Source: Cryptomeria japonica (taxonomy: Eukaryota > Streptophyta > Pinopsida > Cupressales > Cupressaceae). Taken from it: 64,000 bases of DNA. Position 1 is the stretch's first letter. Each line of letters begins with the position of its first letter. The position numbers and the translations under genes are program-made. Below the pieces are notes generated by a model, which made no database searches, was not told the origin of the DNA, and saw only the letters and a list, made by a program, of their open reading frames with translations. The stretch covers positions 219,240,997 to 219,304,996 of the forward strand of contig NC_081406.1 of NCBI RefSeq assembly GCF_030272615.1, written 5' to 3'. This document shows positions 47,251 through 58,215 of the stretch, one piece after another.

Positions 47251-49195
47251 AATTTATGAACTTCTTGCACATCGCACTTGGGGGCAGGTTTCCTCCTTCA
47301 TATCCTATTGCCCTTCATTGTCCTATCATACCATGTCATACTCCTCCATTATCCTATCATCCCTCATGTCCATTTCCTCTTTCCACCTTTGATCTTGACA
47401 AGCCTGACGATCATCATGAGCATCACGCATTTAGTATCTTTTAGTCTATCATAGCTTTTGGTCATTTATCCATTTGCTTATTATACCCTTTCATCCATAT
47501 TCCCTATCTTATTGCAACCTTCAGTCCATGTCCCTTATCCATTCTTGGTCTTGCTTATCCTATCCATATCTTATCACTATCCATACATTCTTTTTATTTC
47601 CTTGATCTTGATCTGACATAAGGACACAAAATTTAAACATGGTTTCAAAACACCTCTTGACATGTCCCTTAGGCCATGTTCCTGCTTTACATTGTCATAT
47701 CCAGTTTCTTGTCCCATCACGCAATAGCCCTTGGAAATTGCATCCGTATTGTCTCCATAATAAAAGGCCTTTGTCTTCCTTCTATCCACCATCATTTTAG
47801 CAAGCCTATTTATTCACCTATCATATTCCTTGCCTTGCTAGACACTGGGGGCAAAACTCATACACATTGAAAAATGTCCTGCAAAAAAATCCTAACAAAT
47901 TGAAAAATGTCTTGAAAAAAGTCATAAAAAAATTGAAAAATGTCCTAAAAAAAATCCTAAAAAATGAAAAATGTCTTGAAATAATTAAAAAAAAAATTGA
48001 AAAATGTCCTGAAATAAAACCAAAAAAAATCAAAAAAATGTCTTGAAAAAAATCATAAAAATTGAAAAATGTCTTGAAAAAATCTCTAAAAATCAAATAA
48101 AGTCCTGAAAAAATAAAATTGTAAAACTCCAAAAACACAAACATGCGTTTTGCAATAAAATCCCCTTTATGCATCGATAGATCACTGAGCATTCCTCCAA
48201 TGACTCGCAATCAAACATTGTGCTTTAATGGAATCATGCGTTAACAAATGAACTTTTCAATCAAATCAAACACTCAAACTGATCCAAACTGTCATATCAA
48301 TCGAACATCAACATCAAAATCATTTGTCCTTTGTCACTTCTATCATGGGTCTTATACAGGGTGTGGTATACTCGAAACCAGACTGTGTCTTGTCTTAGAC
48401 GGGGTACCGCATGTCCTGAAACCATACAGCATGATCGTCCCATTAGCACTTTCAACTTTTGACAATGAAGATCAAGATGTTTGTTTGATTTGTTGGAATT
48501 TGTGCATCTTATCTTTTTACTGATTTATCTTTGGCTTTCGATCATGTTCTTATGTTGCTCGATGATGTCACTGAGTGATTTAGAGTGATCAGGATGGATC
48601 ATGATCCTTTCCTTTTTTGATTGTGATTGTTGCTTGTCTATGATGTGTCTGTCTTTCGCAAAAAGGGTTGCATTTCAGCTCTGGCCTTCAATGCCATGAT
48701 GCTATGCATCCATTTCGCTACATAAAAATAAAGGTTCTCACCTACAAAGTGCATTACTGAAAGCAAGTTTTTCTTCAATTGTCCTCTGTCTCATGTTCTT
48801 CTTACTAACACTTCTTCTGTCTGGTTGGATAGTCAGTTCGGTCCAGTGCTCCGATCTCCACACATATTGCATCCTGCATCCATTTGGTTAGTACATTTTC
48901 ATTCCATTGCATATTACATCAACTATTTTATCCATTTCATATCATCAATGCATCAAAAATACATAAAAAATGCATCCATACATGTTCATAAACCAGTGCA
49001 TAAGTCATCCATATATAGAAAAATAACTACAAATCATAACATATAGCATCCAATCATATCGATGCATATCATATCACATATCACAATCATGTTGTAGTAC
49101 AAAATCGGACTGTCTGTCCTAATTATGGCCCGCAGGCTGACTACAAAATGTCAAACTACATAATGTCCACTGTCTGTCATACGGAGCACATGCCT
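47251..49195 (+). other. Element A region between post-pol motif and antisense PMD gene
   Basis: Pyrimidine-rich, non-coding. It holds the minisatellite at 47868-48118. No other gene or signal recognised. Confidence 0.5.
47868..48118. repeat. Minisatellite 'attgaaaaatgtcYtgaaaaaaatcataaa'
   Basis: About nine imperfect units of 26-30 bases sharing 'gaaaaatgtcctgaaaaaa'. Read on the minus strand it gives a Phe-rich open frame that is an artefact. Confidence 0.9.
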
Positions 49196-49198
49196 CTG

Positions 49199-51028
49199 TC
49201 ACTGGGTGCTCCCTCTATCCTCCTCATCCTTGCCATGTCTCGTAGATGATGTCCCTCCTGTCCCTGGTCCTAGCTGTGGTGGTCTCATAGGTCCACTCAC
49301 CCCCATGCTGCTCAATGACCTCCGAGAGCGTGACCTGCTATCTGTCCTCGATCGTGCCCGATATGAAGGTGCTCTCTGCTCTGGTGGAACTGCACTCTCA
49401 TATAGTGTCCTCCAATACAATCTCTCCTCTCTGGTATCTACCAGCATCTGTGCCATCTCCCTTGCACTGGCATCCCTAATCAACCCAATGAACTCAGTGA
49501 CTCTCTGTCCCTCTCGTTGTGCCTGAGCTATGGCTGTATCTCGAGCCTCTGTGAGTCTGGCTATCTCCGCTCTGAACTGCTCATGTTGTCTCTCCAATGT
49601 TGCAATATAATCCTACTGACTCGCTATGGTAGCCCTGCACATGTCCATCTCCTCTGTCCTAGCTGTCTCTGGCTCTATGGGAATATCCTACAATGTCTCC
49701 TGATCCGCTGCATCTGGCTCATCATCATCCTCCCCACCATCATCTCCCTCATCCTCCTCATCACCCCCATCAGCTCTGTCCTCATCCCCATCTCCCTCAT
49801 CCTCCTCGTCCTCATCATCTCCCTCCTCTCCTGTGAGTGGGAAGTCCTCTTGTCTCCTTGGTACTGGAATATCAGGATCAGTCAAAGGCACTGGTCGTCG
49901 TTGTGCAAACCATGTCTCATACTCCTCTGTAGTTCCAACATCTACCACATCTGACATCCAATCCCACTGTCTCTGCTGTAACTGTGCAAAGTCAGCATAT
50001 GCTATGTGTGGCTGAATCATACTCCCCCACTAACTCGTCTCTCTGTGAGATCGGGCAAAGCATGCAGTCCTCCTAGGTACATCCTGTGTCTCTCCAAACT
50101 GTCGTCTGACCCTCTCTAGCAGGTACAACTCAATCACTCTCTGGCGATTCACTAGTCACCCAATCAAGTACCTCTCCTGTCTACAATATGGTAACTCATC
50201 ATGATCATCTGACCATCTGGGGCAATCTTGATATGGCCTCCATATGAACTCTCTCAGTCTGTCCAGCTCATGTCGCCAGTATAATATGTATCCAAACGGA
50301 CCCTGTCTCAGTGCTCCCCCATAGCTATACACATATGGTCGGTGTGGTACTACCTGTCTCTCTGTCATCGATCGACATATGGCAATGTGCTCAAATGCCC
50401 ATACCTGAAGCAACGTGACTCCACAACTCAATGTCTGCACTCCCTGATACGCTATCTGATGCAGCTAGAAATACAACATAGCAAGTACACATGGTCCCCA
50501 CGCGTACACTATCCCCTCTATCACCATCCACTCTAGCACTCTTCCCCATCCAATAGGGAATCCATGTCCTCATCTATCACCTGCTAGAAGACATGCTATC
50601 ACAACTGCTATCACCACATATTGTCAGTCATACTCGGAAGCCATGCTCTCCCAGCCGATCTCTCTCTCGACAATGTCCAGATCATCTGTGTCACACTTAA
50701 ATAGCCTGCACAATGCATCTCTACCTGTCACTGGGTTGTACTCTATCATCTCCCCATGTATCAGAATGCGGAGGATGCGCCATACATCCTCTAGAGTCAC
50801 CATCGCCTCTCTAGTCGCCAGATGAAAAGAGGAGGTCTCTGAATGCCATCGTTCTGCCAATGCGGTAAGCAATCCTGTGTTTGCCCTAATCTCAGGCATG
50901 TATGTGATGTAGTATATCCCTAGTCCTGCTAAAGTATCTCTCTCTGTGTTCCTAAGTCTATGTCTTAGCATGAAATAGTCAGGTCGATTCTCCCGCGTGA
51001 TCAATGGATACTGTCGACTATGCATCAC
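49199..51028 (-). pseudogene. Antisense plant mobile domain (PMD) gene carried by element A, decayed
   Basis: Minus strand, opposite to its element. Start near 51028 (MMHSRQYPLITRENRPDYFM). PMD core NTGLLTALAERWHSETSSFHL and TLEDVWRILRILIHG (50740-50880). Then LLQVWAFEHIAICR and REFIWRPYQDCPRW (50200-50410), an acidic Asp/Glu stretch (49690-49850, GDDEDEEDEGDGDED) and a C-terminal coiled coil with a basic Arg/Ser tail (49199-49597, ARLTEARDTAIAQAQREGQRV; SRTDSRSRSRR). Several stops, mostly Trp or Gln codons changed to stop, split it. Homologous over its length with the antisense gene of E. It converges on the gag frame and points away from the 3' LTR. Confidence 0.8.
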
Positions 51029-51199
51029 AATCGGGGCATCTTTTTGTTAGTTTTAGGGTTTGCTCCTACGGGTTGCATTTCCTCATTTTCATGTCCAATC
51101 TAGGGTGTTTTTCATCTACATTGACCTATCCTACCCTTCTCCCCCCTTTTCAGGTCATTTGCATGCAGTTTTGCATCAAAAGTGAGTCATTTATGGACT

Positions 51200-51312
51200 C
51201 TTGCGCCTGTGTCAGAGAAACTGCGCTTGTGTCAAGTAAATTGTGCTTGTGTCTTCCTACACAAGCGCAGAACACCCTACACAAGTACAGAATTAGACTA
51301 CACAAGCGCAGA
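51200..51312. repeat. Inverted array of the 'gcgcttgtgt' motif
   Basis: Three direct copies (TGCGCCTGTGT, TGCGCTTGTGT, TGTGCTTGTGT; 51202-51253) are followed after 5 bases by three inverted copies (ACACAAGCGCAG, ACACAAGTACAG, ACACAAGCGCAG; 51259-51312). The RNA could fold into a long hairpin. The direct form is the unit of the leader repeat at 42165-42284. Confidence 0.88.
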
Positions 51313-51555
51313 AGTCCTCTTTTGCATCCCTTGTGGGCCCCGCAATGTCCCACAAACGAGTCAAATTCATCAAATTGAAAACATGGGTTTTCGAGATACA
51401 TACCGCTGCTCTTGCGTCGTCTGAATGTGTGTACATGTTCTCTGAGGTGATCTACCCTTGGAATGTTCGCCATCTCTTTGCACGTGTCCTTGTCCAGAGC
51501 AACAAATTCTCCTCTTTAGCTAGTGCAAATGAGCAATTTTCACTCTCTTTGCTTC

Positions 51556-51562
51556 ATTTATA
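51556..51562 (-). promoter_or_regulatory. Possible TATA box for the antisense PMD gene of A
   Basis: The minus strand reads TCTATAAATGAAGC about 530 bases upstream of the PMD start and outside the LTR. A TATA-like site also lies upstream of the PMD gene in E (29430). Suggestive only. Confidence 0.35.
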
Positions 51563-51822
51563 GATCTTTGTCATTGCATAGATGGACGTGCATCCTCTCC
51601 ATCTTATGTTGGTCGCGGTCTTGTGCACCTTACATTGCTTGTCCTTCATGCATCCGATCTTCGATTGTCAGTCCGTTTGATCCTATCATTTTTATCGATC
51701 AATTGGCCTCTTTTCTGCATGTTTCCGGCCAATTCCTCGAGGGGGCACGCATATGTCATTGTCAGTTGTCTGGGGCATTTTCGTTATTGTTCTTTGAAAC
51801 AATGCTTAAAATCGCATTGTCT

Positions 51823-51837
51823 CAAAGAGGGGCAAAA
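51823..51837 (+). promoter_or_regulatory. Element A polypurine tract
   Basis: CAAAGAGGGGCAAAA directly before the 3' LTR start TGTAGACACCC. Confidence 0.92.
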
Positions 51838-53451
51838 TGTAGACACCCAAAAATGGTCAACGCTTGCGAAGTCATACTTTAACAATTGCGCATTGCCTCA
51901 TTTTAGGTTTTTGCATCGCATTAACATTTCTCCTATGTCACGCACTTGATTTTTATCATTTGTGAGCATCAAGTCATTATTCTACATTCTTTATTCATCT
52001 CACATTTGAATTTGGTCTTGTCGACAACATTATCCAGTCATGATTTTGATCGATTTTATCCTGTCGCATCAATGTGCGTGCTTATTTGTCATCATTTTGG
52101 ACATCGTCAATCCTAATTAGGGTTTTTTCCTCCTGTCAATCTTATCAACCTTATCAATTTTATCATCAATCTTATCATTTTGGACATCGTCAATCCTAAT
52201 TAGGGTTTTGTCCTCTTTTCAATCTTGTCATTTTACGATCGATTTGTCATCGATTGTGGTCATTTTCAGTCTTGTCGTCTTGCAAGCTATTTTGTCATCG
52301 ATTCTTGTCCTTTTGTCGATCTTGTCATTTTGCGATCGATTTGTCATCGATCGTTATCTGTCTCAATTATGTCAATTTGGATCAATTTGTCATTGTTCCT
52401 CGTCAATCGGCGCATTTATCAAATCATTTATCACATTGGTCATTTATCAATCCAAAATCAAATCAAATCGAGTCAATTATCTTTCAAGACCTAATTCATC
52501 TTCCAGGGTTTTGTGATTTAATCATTTAACCTTGTGTGTCATTTCTTCCTCTAGGATTAAATTATTTATTTATTTATCCTAGGTCTTCATGTCGCAATTA
52601 AATGTTTCATTTGATTGGCTAATTAATTATTCCTCTTTTTGTGAATTAATTAATAAATGAAAAATTATTAATTGATTCACCTAATTTCCTAATCTTTCAT
52701 CAATTTTCCCTCTTTGTGAATTATTAATAAATGAAAAATTATTGATTAATTCACTAATTTCTAATTTTTATTAATTTCCATCAATTTCTTAATTCCTAAA
52801 TTCTTAATTCTCTAATTTCCTAATTTTCTAATTTTTAATTTCCTCCTATTTCTCTCCTAAATTTATGGAAATGACATAGAAATTTGTCATAAATCGTCAT
52901 AAGTTCTTGACATAGAAATTTGTCATAGAATTTGTCTTGACATAGCAATTTGTCATAGAATTTGTCTTGACATAGCAATTTGTCATAGAATTTGTCATAA
53001 ATCTTTGCATAGCAACATGTCATAATTTTGCTATTCTTGATTTGAATTTCTATTCGAATCACTATCATGCTAATTTGTTCATTTCTCCAGTTTCTCTATA
53101 AATTGGATGATCTTCATCAATCAAAGCTAATCCCTATTAGACTATCGAATTTATGCTTCTAGTACTCTTGAGGTTTTCATCAATGTCAATCTTGCTTTCA
53201 ATTGTATGTGCACTTGTAGGTGAGATCCACAAATCCATTTGAAGAGGAAAGAAGAACAATGGAGCCGCATGGAAGAAGCATCCAAATCATCATCTGGTTT
53301 GCATGATCTTTGCTTTTGAATGCTTTGTTTTTATGTCTCTATTGAGTGTGCTTAGGATTAGATCATTGCAATGTGTATTTGTGATTGAGCTAATAATGAT
53401 TAATATGTCTTTATATATATTGCTTTGATGATTCCTATTTCCTATGCTACA
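51838..53451 (+). repeat. Element A 3' LTR
   Basis: 1614 bp, partner of 40431-42041. TATA box CTATAAATTGG at 53095. A short unit of about 30 bases, with 'catagaatttgtcttgacatag', is present one time more than in the 5' LTR (52915-52990). Confidence 0.95.
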
Positions 53452-53456
53452 ATTAC

Positions 53457-53876
53457 AATAAAAACATTTTACAAACAATACAATATTCGATGCAATAACC
53501 GATTGAACATGTCGGCTTAATGCATTTACAACAATAATAAATCATCTTCATAGCATGCCATGCTGATCTGGAAAAGATAAACCTGCTGATGAAACCCTAG
53601 ATAACCTGGACCTATTTGTCAGTTAAAGAAAATATGCAAATAAGAATATACCAATGATTATTACTTCAAAATAAAGTGTCCACATGATTTCTTCAACATT
53701 ACCAAGCATCTTCCATGTTATTGCAGGTACCGGTGAACATTATATCCTGCCGGTGAACCATATACCAGTAACTGTTGCATAGTTTACTGTTTGCCAGTGA
53801 ATGTTGCTGGATCTCCAAAGTAGGTGTATTTAGTAGGTGTTGACATCAATGACAAAACCATACCAAAATACCAACA
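53457..53876 (-). repeat. Copia solo LTR, second half
   Basis: Continues 40430 after element A and one copy of ATTAC. Ends CCATACCAAAATACCAACA, then the GGCTG duplication at 53877-53881. Confidence 0.92.
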
Positions 53877-53881
53877 GGCTG

Positions 53882-54031
53882 ACCAGGTACAATAGTAGTA
53901 TAACCATTCTTTGTAACTTCCCAGATGTCTTTTCCAATGAAATTTAGATGTGTCTCCATTCTGATCTTCCATATGCCATAGTCGGTTCCATCAAGTTTAG
54001 GACTATCCTTCCTAAAATAGTTAGTAGACAT
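53882..54031 (-). pseudogene. Element D gag N-terminus
   Basis: An ATG at 54031 gives MSTNYFRKDSPKLDGTDYG and IWKIRMETHL, the usual copia gag start. The frame runs to VPGQP at the solo LTR and resumes at 39784 (SPANLTKDEEND). Confidence 0.9.
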
Positions 54032-54073
54032 TGGATCTCCTCAAGTTGTTAAACTTCTGCAAAAGAGGACTAA

Positions 54074-54085
54074 GCTCCGATACCA
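54074..54085 (-). promoter_or_regulatory. Element D primer-binding site (tRNA-iMet)
   Basis: The minus strand reads TGGTATCGGAGC, one change from the standard TGGTATCAGAGC, two bases inside the LTR. Confidence 0.9.
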
Positions 54086-54087
54086 AT

Positions 54088-55147
54088 TGTTAGGTCCTGG
54101 AGACAACTGAGAGGGGGGGTGAATCAGTTATCAAATAAATTCAAACCAGAAACAACTTAACCAACTTATTGCTTAATACCGGTAAACTAGTTAAGTATGT
54201 CGATAGACAGTTTTAATAGTTAATTGTTATACCGATAAAGATTAATGCATGAAACATAAACACAAAGTCATCCACAACACATAACACCAATATTTGTACG
54301 TGGAAACCTTTTAAGGGGAAAAACCACAGTGGGAAACCTTACCCACAATCAGATGATACTACTGCAGATAGTAACTGTACATAAATGGGGTTTGCACATG
54401 CAGAAAGGCCAATAGCCTAGAGCTCACTGCTCAATCACAAAATGGGAGTCACACTAACTACAATTGGATGGTTAAATCCAATAAGAATGTACTGCACAAA
54501 ATAGCATCTTCATATGTTGGATTCAATACTGGTGTAATGCTGATATGCTTCCACAAAAACCTAGCTTCACCTTCAAATGATCTCTTCGTGTATAGCTTTG
54601 CTTAATCTTGCATATACCTTCACACAATCCTTTTTCGCATTCCACATCTGATCTTACAAATAAGATCTTACATTTATACCATAACCTAAGACCAATTTTA
54701 GTAGGTCGGATCTACAAGATATTACAATAAAAACATTTTACAAACAATATAATATCCAATGCAATAACTGATTGAACATGTTGGCTTAATGCATTTACAA
54801 CAATAATTAATCATCTCCATAGCATGCCATGCTGATCTAGAAAAGATACACCTGTCGGTGTAACCCTAGATAACCATGGACCTATTTGCCGGTAAAAGCA
54901 AATATGCAAATATGAATATACCAATAAACAATTCTCTAAAACAAAGTGTCCACATAATGTCTTTGACATTACCAAGTATCTTCTATATCATTTTGAGTGT
55001 CGGTGAACATTATATCCTACCACTGAACCATATACCAGTAACTATGTAATAGTTACTTGCTTGCCGGTGAATGTTGCTAGATCTCCAAAGTGCTAGTGTT
55101 TTAGTAGGTGTTGACATCAATGACAAAACCATACCAAAATACCAACA
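54088..55147 (-). repeat. Element D 5' LTR
   Basis: Plus strand TGTTAGGTCCTGGAG to AAAATACCAACA, 1060 bp. Followed by CATAC, then E integrase resumes. Confidence 0.94.
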
Positions 55148-55152
55148 CATAC

Positions 55153-56235
55153 GTTGTTGGTATTCTTTGAGATGATCATAAGCATGTTGTCATTTTTCAT
55201 CCAAAAACTCTAGTTCATGTAATATGTTTACCTAATACTCTTCATCTGGTATGAGGCCTTTCAAAGATACTCTGAGTGAGGGAATTTCTACCTCAAGAGG
55301 TAGAACTAGTTCTGATTCATACACCAATGAATATGGTGTAGCCCCTGTAGGTGTCTGAATGCTAGTCTCGTATGTCCAAAGTGCTAGATTGAGTTGTACA
55401 TGTCAATCCTTACCCACATCATTTATTGTCTTCTTTAGGATCTTCAAGATTGTTTTATTTGATGCTTTTCCTTGACCATTCCTCTATGGGTAGTAAGGTG
55501 TAGAGAAGCGATGTTGGATTTTGAATTGCTCACATAGTTCTTGTGCATCCTGATTTTTGAAGGGACACTCGTTGTTTGTGATGATGGAACTTGGAATGCC
55601 ATATCTGCAAATGAGATAATTGAGAATAAATGAGGCAATATGTTTTCCTGTTACTGAGGTCATTGGGACTGCTTCAATCCATTTTTTGAAATACTTTTTG
55701 GCAGTGATAATGAACTTGTGTCCATTTGAAGAGGAAGGATGGATTTTCCTTGCTAAATCAAGTCCCCACTGACAGAAAGGCCAAGATGTTGTAAATGACT
55801 GCGGTTCTTGTGTTGGTGCATGGATAATATTGTCATGAATTTGGCACTTAGGACATTTCTTTGCAAATTGATGAGTCTTTCTCCATTGTCAGCCAATAAT
55901 ATCCCATTCTCAGAAGTTTTTAGTGAGAGTAGGATCACTTAAATGCATGCCACAGATACCCTCATGAAGCTCATATAAAGAAGAATAAGATTCATTATGA
56001 TCAAGGCAATGAAGAAGAGTACCATTCAAACCTCGACGGTAAAGTGTGTCAGCAGTTAAGGTATAATGGGTGGCTTGCTGGATAAAGCTGAGTTTTTTAT
56101 TATGAGATAGGTCCAGTGGTAGAGTGTTGGTTTTAAGATATTTATAGATTGTCCCGTATAGAGGGGAGTCTGAACTGGTTAAGGCATAGATGATGTGGGA
56201 TGGAGAATTGTCATAGGTTGGGGAGAACAGTTGCT
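55153..56235 (-). pseudogene. Element E integrase, main part, catalytic residues changed
   Basis: Minus strand: ELHEGICGMH ... KCPKCQIHDN zinc segment (about 55820-55980), first Asp in GLDLARKIHP (about 55760), then ITNNECPF (about 55565), where family members have Asp in place of the first Asn, and NGQGKASN (about 55470), where Glu is expected in place of Lys. The motif YYP-stop-RNG has a stop for Gln. All three changes are explained by C-to-T or G-to-A transitions. Dead integrase, continuing at 34371. Confidence 0.85.
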
Positions 56236-57015
56236 CTACCAGGAACTCATAATGACTCTATTTCTTTGGAATTTGTAGCAGTGAAACGATAGTGGCCATT
56301 GCATCGGCCGCTCTGTTGTCCAACCTTGGTATTTGCTCAAAGGTGATGTGTACAAAGTAATGTTTGAAGTCATCCACCATTCTCTTATATGGCAGCAACT
56401 TGTCATCCTTTTCTTGATATTCATCATTGACTTGATTTATAACTAGTTGGGAATCTCCATAGACTTTCAATTTCATGATTCTCGATTCCACTGCCATTTT
56501 GATTCCTGTGACCAGGGCTTCATACTCAGCGATGTTATTGGTGCATGAAACATTAGTCTATGAGATCTTGGAATTGTGTGCCCTTCTGGAGTGATGAACA
56601 AGATGTCGACACCCGAGCCATGTTGGGTGTAGGAACCATCAAAGTACAGTGTCCATTGCTTGGGTGTGACAGTAAGGACATCCATGTCTGGAAATTCCAC
56701 TTGCATTGGTTGTTTATCTGGTAGTGGTGCTTCAACTAGTTTATCTACAATTACGTGTCCTTTCATAGCCCGATGCTCTGTGTACTGGATATCAAACTCA
56801 CTGAGAATCATGACCCATTTAGCCAGTCGGCCTGTAAAAGCTGCTTTGTTCAGTAAATACTTGAGAGGATCAATTTTCACTACTATCTTGATTGTGTGAC
56901 CTATCATGTAGTGGCGGAAATTTTGAGAGGTGAATACCATAGCTAAACAAGCCTCCTCAATGAATGTGTAATTTAGCTCATATCCATTTAATGTTATGTT
57001 GATGTAATATATAGC
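56236..57015 (-). pseudogene. Element E RNase H region (two segments)
   Basis: 56473-56940 holds the end of the first RNase H (LLNKAAFTGRLAKWVMILSE) and the start of a second (WTLYFDGSYTQHGSGVDILF). A frameshift leads to 56258-56497 (LKVYGDSQLVINQVNDEYQEK ... LDNRAADAMA). Tandem RNase H supports the Tat lineage. Confidence 0.82.
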
Positions 57016-58215
57016 TCATTCCTTGCCTCCCTGATCTTCTTGTGCTAGTAGTGCCCCCAATGATACTTCTGTTGTTGATATGTAGAGAATGAGCGACTTC
57101 CCTACTATTGGTGGTACCAAAACTAGTGGATTTGTTAGATATTGCTTGAGTTGATAGAATGATACTGCACACTTGGCTTCACATTTGAAAGGTATGCTCT
57201 TGTGTAGCAGATGATTGAATGGTGGAATTTTATCTACTAGTTGGCCTATGAATCGCTTGATAGACTGTAGCCATCCTTGTAGAGATCCAAGTTGACTAAT
57301 GTTTCTAGGAGGTGGCATCTCCATGATGGCATGTACCTTCACTGGATCTACTTCAATGCCTTTTGCAGACACAATGTAGCCTAATAGTTTACCTGATGTT
57401 ACCCCGAAGACACACTTCTGAGGGTTTATCCTGACTTGGAATTGCTGCAATCTTTGAAATTTTTTATCTAATATGCCTAGATGTTCTACCCGTGTGAATG
57501 ACTTAGCCAGTAAATCGTCCACATAGTCCTCCATGAAGGAATGCATCATATCATGAACGATTGTCATCATTGCTCTTTGATAAGTTGCCCCAGCATTGTT
57601 TAAGCCAAAAGGCATGGCGTTCCAACAATACGTTCCCGAAGGACAGGTGAACATAGTTTTATCTTGATCCTCTAGAGCTATCTTGATTTGATTATAGCCA
57701 GAGAAACCATCCATTAATGATAGCATTGCATGGCCCGCTATTAGGTCCACAATTATGTCGATGCTAGGCAAAGGAAAGTCATCCTTTGGACATGCTTTGT
57801 TGACATCTCTAAAATCTGTGCATATTCTGATGCTTCCGTCTGGTATTGAAACTAGTACAATGTTTGAAATCCATTTAGCATAGTCTATAGGTCTAATGAA
57901 TCTGACATCTAATAACTTCTTTAGTTCAGCTTTGACCATTAATGCCATATGTGGATTCATCTTTCTTAACTTCTACTTGACTGGCTTAGCTCTTGGAGCA
58001 ATAGATAAATGATGCATGATCAGGTTTAGATCTATTCCGGGCATATCAACATAGGACCAAGAAAAATTGATTTTCTTTTCTTTGAAGAATTTGATAAACT
58101 CTGGTTGTTCTTCTTCTATTAGTGATTCTGCTAGGTGTATGTTTTTAGTTGTTGTTTCTATACCAATGTTTATTGATTGAGTTGGTTCAATCAATATGGG
58201 TGACCTCTCTTGATA
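57016..58215 (-). pseudogene. Element E reverse transcriptase, open over 314 codons
   Basis: 57016-57960 is one open frame: RFIRPIDYAKWISNIV, IRICTDFRDVNKACPKDDFP, LSLMDGFSGYNQI, the catalytic MEDYVDDLLAKS, INPQKCVFGV and LLGYIVSAKGIEVDP, running into the start of RNase H (LYISTTEVSLGALLAQ). The upstream linker SWSYVDMPGIDLNLI is at 57973-58194, separated by one stop near 57970. Related to B RT but better kept. Confidence 0.92.

Larger units (their letters stand above)
40431..53451 (+). mobile_element. Element A: non-autonomous Ty3/gypsy-like retrotransposon, complete
   Basis: 13.0 kb, with LTRs 40431-42041 and 51838-53451, primer site at 42047, polypurine tract at 51823-51837 and flanking ATTAC at 40426-40430 and 53452-53456. 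The target is the copia solo LTR: removing A and one ATTAC restores the order found in the D LTR near 54700-54740. The inside has a gag-like frame, the post-pol motif and an antisense PMD gene, but I found no protease, RT, RNase H or integrase. It must have been moved by enzymes of a related element. Confidence 0.93.
34372..55147 (-). mobile_element. Element D: Ty1/copia retrotransposon, full length, with nested insertions
   Basis: Two LTRs (34372-35432 and 54088-55147) in the same orientation, a tRNA-iMet primer site, gag, protease, integrase, RT, RNase H and a polypurine tract in copia order on the minus strand. Flanked by CATAC at 34367-34371 and 55148-55152. It interrupts the integrase of element E at one codon. 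Its gag is interrupted by a copia solo LTR, which holds element A. Without those insertions D is about 6.7 kb. Confidence 0.95.

Noticed and set aside
47821-48210. A Phe-rich membrane-like protein on the minus strand
   Set aside because: It is the translation of the minisatellite at 47868-48118; the residue pattern follows the repeat unit.
52208-52529. Overlapping plus-strand frames in the A LTRs
   Set aside because: Non-coding LTR; the frames come from the TTGTCAT array and differ between LTR copies.
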